From positions 2,462,005 to 2,526,004 of the forward strand of contig NW_017265136.1 in assembly GCF_001638985.1 (NCBI RefSeq): a DNA stretch of 64,000 bases, in the 5' to 3' direction. This DNA comes from Phycomyces blakesleeanus NRRL 1555(-) (lineage: Eukaryota; Mucoromycota; Mucoromycetes; Mucorales; Phycomycetaceae). Positions 61,921 through 64,000 of this stretch are shown here, piece by piece (the first letter of the stretch is position 1; every line of letters starts with the position of its first letter). The notes beneath the pieces were generated by a model. That model was not told where the DNA came from. It searched no databases and saw only the letters and a program-made list of their open reading frames with translations. The translations under genes and the position numbers were made by a program.

Positions 61921-62286
61921 TGAATGAGACACCACACAAATCTGGAACAGCAAAAATATGGACGGAATTTTTATTTGTCTGCCAAATTAAGGGGACACTT
62001 TTGTCCAATTTACACTGTTTTCCAGTTTTCCAATTTTCCAGATTTAGGACAATATTTTTGAATGAGCTATACCAAAACCAAACCCCGTCGTGCCATAGTG
62101 AACTGAATGAACCACTTGACAAATCCCGAGAGCAAAAAATTTGGGACAAAGTGTGAATTTGCCCATCAAATTAAGTGTACACTTTTGACCAATTTACTAT
62201 GTTATCGGGATATCGGGCTATCGTGATTCAGGATTATATTTTTGAATGAATGCCTCATTAGAAAATACACCTTGTCTACCTTACCA
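61921..62286. repeat. Two-copy imperfect tandem repeat, 184-bp period
   Basis: Unit 1 (about 61921-62103) and unit 2 (about 62104-62286) share four anchors at the same 183-184 bp offset: TGAATGA at the start, a CAAAAA-rich block, AAATTAAG followed by ACACTTTTG and CCAATTTAC, and ATATTTTTGAATGA near the end. Divergence between the copies is substantial. The sequence resembles ends of small DNA transposons but no target-site duplication was recognised. Confidence 0.6.
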
Positions 62287-62510
62287 AGGAACACAAGTAT
62301 AATAAGACAGCTCTCAAGTGTAATATAGTAGTACCAAAAACATTATTAATAATATTTTTTAAAGACAAATGTAAGATCAAAATCAAAAAGAGACAAAAAC
62401 ATAAAGATAGTATCAAAGTCAAATGAGATCAAAATTTATTGTTCAAAGATTTTTAAAAGGGGAATATAAGTTAAGTTAAATTAAATTAAGTGTACTAAGA
62501 TATTCCAGGC

Positions 62511-62560
62511 CATGCTAGTCCAGTCGAGTCCAGTCGGTTCCAGTCAAGTCCAGTCGGTTT
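62511..62560 (+). repeat. TCCAGTCG minisatellite
   Basis: Four or five tandem variants of GTCCAGTCG/A or GTTCCAGTCA, leading directly into the poly-T repeat array. Confidence 0.75.
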
Positions 62561-62599
62561 TTTTTTGGTCCATTTGATTTTTCTTTTGATCTTTTTTTT

Positions 62600-63400
62600 T
62601 GTCCGTTTTTTTTTTCTTTTTTTTTTGTCCAGTCAATATAAGCAAAGAGTGATAGGAGGAGGAGGATTTTGGTGTTGAAAAATAATAAAGGGGATAATTT
62701 GGACTTTTTGTTTTTTTTCTTGTTTTTTTTTGATTCTTTTTTTGATTCTTTTTTTTTTTTTGTCCAGTCAATTTCACGGAATAGTAATAAGAGGATGATT
62801 TTGATATTGAAAAGAATAAAAAAGATAATTTGGACTTTTGTTTTTTTTTTTTTTGCTTTTTTTTTTGTCCAAACACAGCACACATAATAAAGGGAATAAT
62901 TTGGACTTTTTGATTTTTTTTTGTCCGAACACAGCACACATAGTAAAGGGGATAATTTGGACTTTTTGATTTTGATTTTTGATTTTGATTTTTTTTTTGA
63001 TTTTTTTTTACTTCTTTTTTTTTGTCCAGTCAATTTCACATAATAGTAATAAGAGAAGGGGGTTTTGGTATTGCTCTTTTTGCTCTTTCTGTTTTTTTTT
63101 GAGCATTTTTTTTTTGCTTTTTGTTTTTGATCAAAGACTTCATTTGCTTTGTATGTATATATGTAAAAAGGGATTTCATACCTTGTCCTGATCCAGAGTC
63201 TTGTTCCAGTTCGCAGCTTTGCTTCAATCCAGGTCCAGGTTCCAATGCAGTGTTCTTCCGGTTTGTTCATCTTTTTTTTTTTTTTTGCTTTTTTTTTTTG
63301 CTTTTTTTGTTTGCTTTTTTTGTTTTTTTTTTTTGCTTTTTTTTTGCTTTTTTTGTTTTGTTTTTTTTTTTGCTTTTTTTTTTTTTTTTTTTTTTGAGAG
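62600..63400 (+). repeat. Degenerate minisatellite with long poly-T tracts
   Basis: A composite unit recurs: poly-T, GTCCAGTCAAT or GTCCAAACACAGCACAC, AATAGTAATAAGAG or ATAATAAAG, then GGGGATAATTTGGAC and poly-T again. The GTCC starts lie at about 62627, 62762, 62867, 62923 and 63024. From 63269 the array decays into T-runs broken by TTTGC. Strong T/A strand asymmetry creates long false Lys/Asn frames on the minus strand. Confidence 0.75.
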
Positions 63401-63406
63401 AGAGGA

Positions 63407-63668
63407 GGGCTTAGTATATGCCTGTGTAATTTTTGGACAGGACTTAGTATAGGCCTCAGGGTCGGATTTCTTTTGATCCTTTTGGAGTGGAGGACTTAAT
63501 GTGCCTGATCATTTCTGATAGGTTTTGGTCTACGCCTCGGTTTTTGGATTTGATCCTTTAGGAGTGGAGGACTTAGTATATGCCTCGAGTTCGGATTTCT
63601 TTTGATCCTTTTGGAGAGGAGGACTTAGTATATGCCCGTTTTTTTTACAGGACTTAGTATAGGCCTCG
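63407..63668 (+). repeat. Degenerate minisatellite with GGACTTAGTATA core
   Basis: The core (A/G)GACTTAGTATA(T/G)GCC(T/C) appears at about 63406, 63440, 63570, 63621 and 63650, with a variant at 63491. Several copies are separated by a second module containing TTCTTTTGATCCTTTTGGAG. Array units vary from about 30 to 130 bp. Confidence 0.7.
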
Positions 63669-63836
63669 GATTTGGTTTTTGGTTTTTGGTTTTTCTTTTG
63701 GAACTTGCTTTTGGAACTTTGCATTGGACCCCTTCTTGGAAATCGACTTGGCCTTGAGACTTGGAGGTACAACCCAGATTTTGGACTTTGATAGAAATGC
63801 GCCTCTACTTTTGTATGTATATATGTATGTATATAA

Positions 63837-63902
63837 GTGTGTATATGTATGTTTGTATGTCTATGACTATGACTATGACTATGTGTATGTGTATGTGTGT
63901 GT

Positions 63903-63962
<60 letters not shown>

Positions 63963-64000
63963 NAGACATAAATAGAAAAATAGAAATTGTGTGTGTGTGT
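63837..64000. repeat. (GT)n microsatellite with an ambiguous base
   Basis: TATG/TGTA and GACTAT repeats pass into a long GT run, an N at 63963, a short unique stretch, then GT again at the window edge. The N marks an unresolved or collapsed repeat in the assembly. Confidence 0.9.

Larger units (their letters stand above)
58733..64000. other. Gene-poor right arm with relics and tandem repeats
   Basis: No intact gene is supported. It contains (GT)n tracts at 58900-58941, (CTCACT)n at 59174-59216, a decayed two-exon gene at 59529-60102, a minus-strand frame at 60917-61135 of uncertain nature (HMKTDFVWYRCVFKINKLM), a two-copy 184-bp tandem repeat, poly-T minisatellites and a terminal (GT)n. The 251-codon Lys-rich frame at 62515-63270 (-) is only the complement of the poly-T repeats. 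Confidence 0.5.

Noticed and set aside
62515..63270. 251-codon Lys/Asn-rich ORF on the minus strand
   Set aside because: It is the complement of poly-T minisatellites with no start context, domain or balanced composition.
1..64000. CRISPR arrays, operons or bacterial promoters
   Set aside because: No regularly spaced identical repeats with unique spacers were seen. Genes are intron-rich and eukaryotic.

Overview
This window is nuclear DNA from a filamentous fungus, most likely an early-diverging one (Mucoromycota, Mucorales-like). The reasons are many short GT-AG introns, very AT-rich intergenic DNA full of microsatellites, a class IV chitin synthase, the fungal-style gene set, and decayed Tc1/mariner and Fanzor/TnpB-like sequences of a kind I associate with Mucorales. 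I cannot name the species. No bacterial features, rRNA, tRNA or CRISPR array were seen.

Layout, left to right. 1-4.1 kb: the 3' end of an unidentified gene, a gene-poor stretch and one weak spliced hypothetical gene. 4.1-6.5 kb (-): a six-transmembrane voltage-gated potassium channel. 8.1-10.0 kb (-): a BORCS5/myrlysin-like lysosome-positioning protein, divergent from the lariat debranching enzyme DBR1 at 10.2-13.0 kb (+). 13.3-14.7 kb (-): a short-chain dehydrogenase. 15.7-19 kb: a small hypothetical gene and gene relics. 19.0-38.9 kb: a dense run of plus-strand genes: cytochrome P450, KAE1/OSGEP, a Rmd1/DUF155 protein, a JMJD5-like JmjC oxygenase, a WDR48-like WD40 protein, DNAJC11 and a class IV chitin synthase. 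38.9-42.3 kb is a 3.4 kb gene-poor gap. 42.3-47.3 kb (+): a CDC4/FBXW7-type F-box protein and an NRAMP metal transporter. 47.3-50.7 kb is a transposon graveyard. 50.7-57.4 kb (+): MON2. 57.9-58.7 kb (-): a bZIP factor. 58.7-64 kb: gene relics, a 184-bp tandem repeat, poly-T minisatellites and a terminal (GT)n with an N.

Most genes are unrelated housekeeping or signalling genes and do not form a pathway. Shared themes are endomembrane traffic (MON2, BORCS5-like), ubiquitin control (CDC4, WDR48-like), RNA metabolism (DBR1 for lariats, KAE1 for tRNA t6A) and wall or ion physiology (chitin synthase, Kv channel, NRAMP).

Gene models were assembled by hand from six-frame reading, splice signals and phase bookkeeping. 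For the major genes every exon junction keeps frame, and summed lengths match the families. Several introns appear to be GC-AG. The items most worth following up are the fungal Kv channel with an acceptor inside a CA repeat, the BORCS5-like gene with an ATG-only exon and a 14-nt microexon, and two oppositely oriented Fanzor-like relics beside a Tc1/mariner relic.
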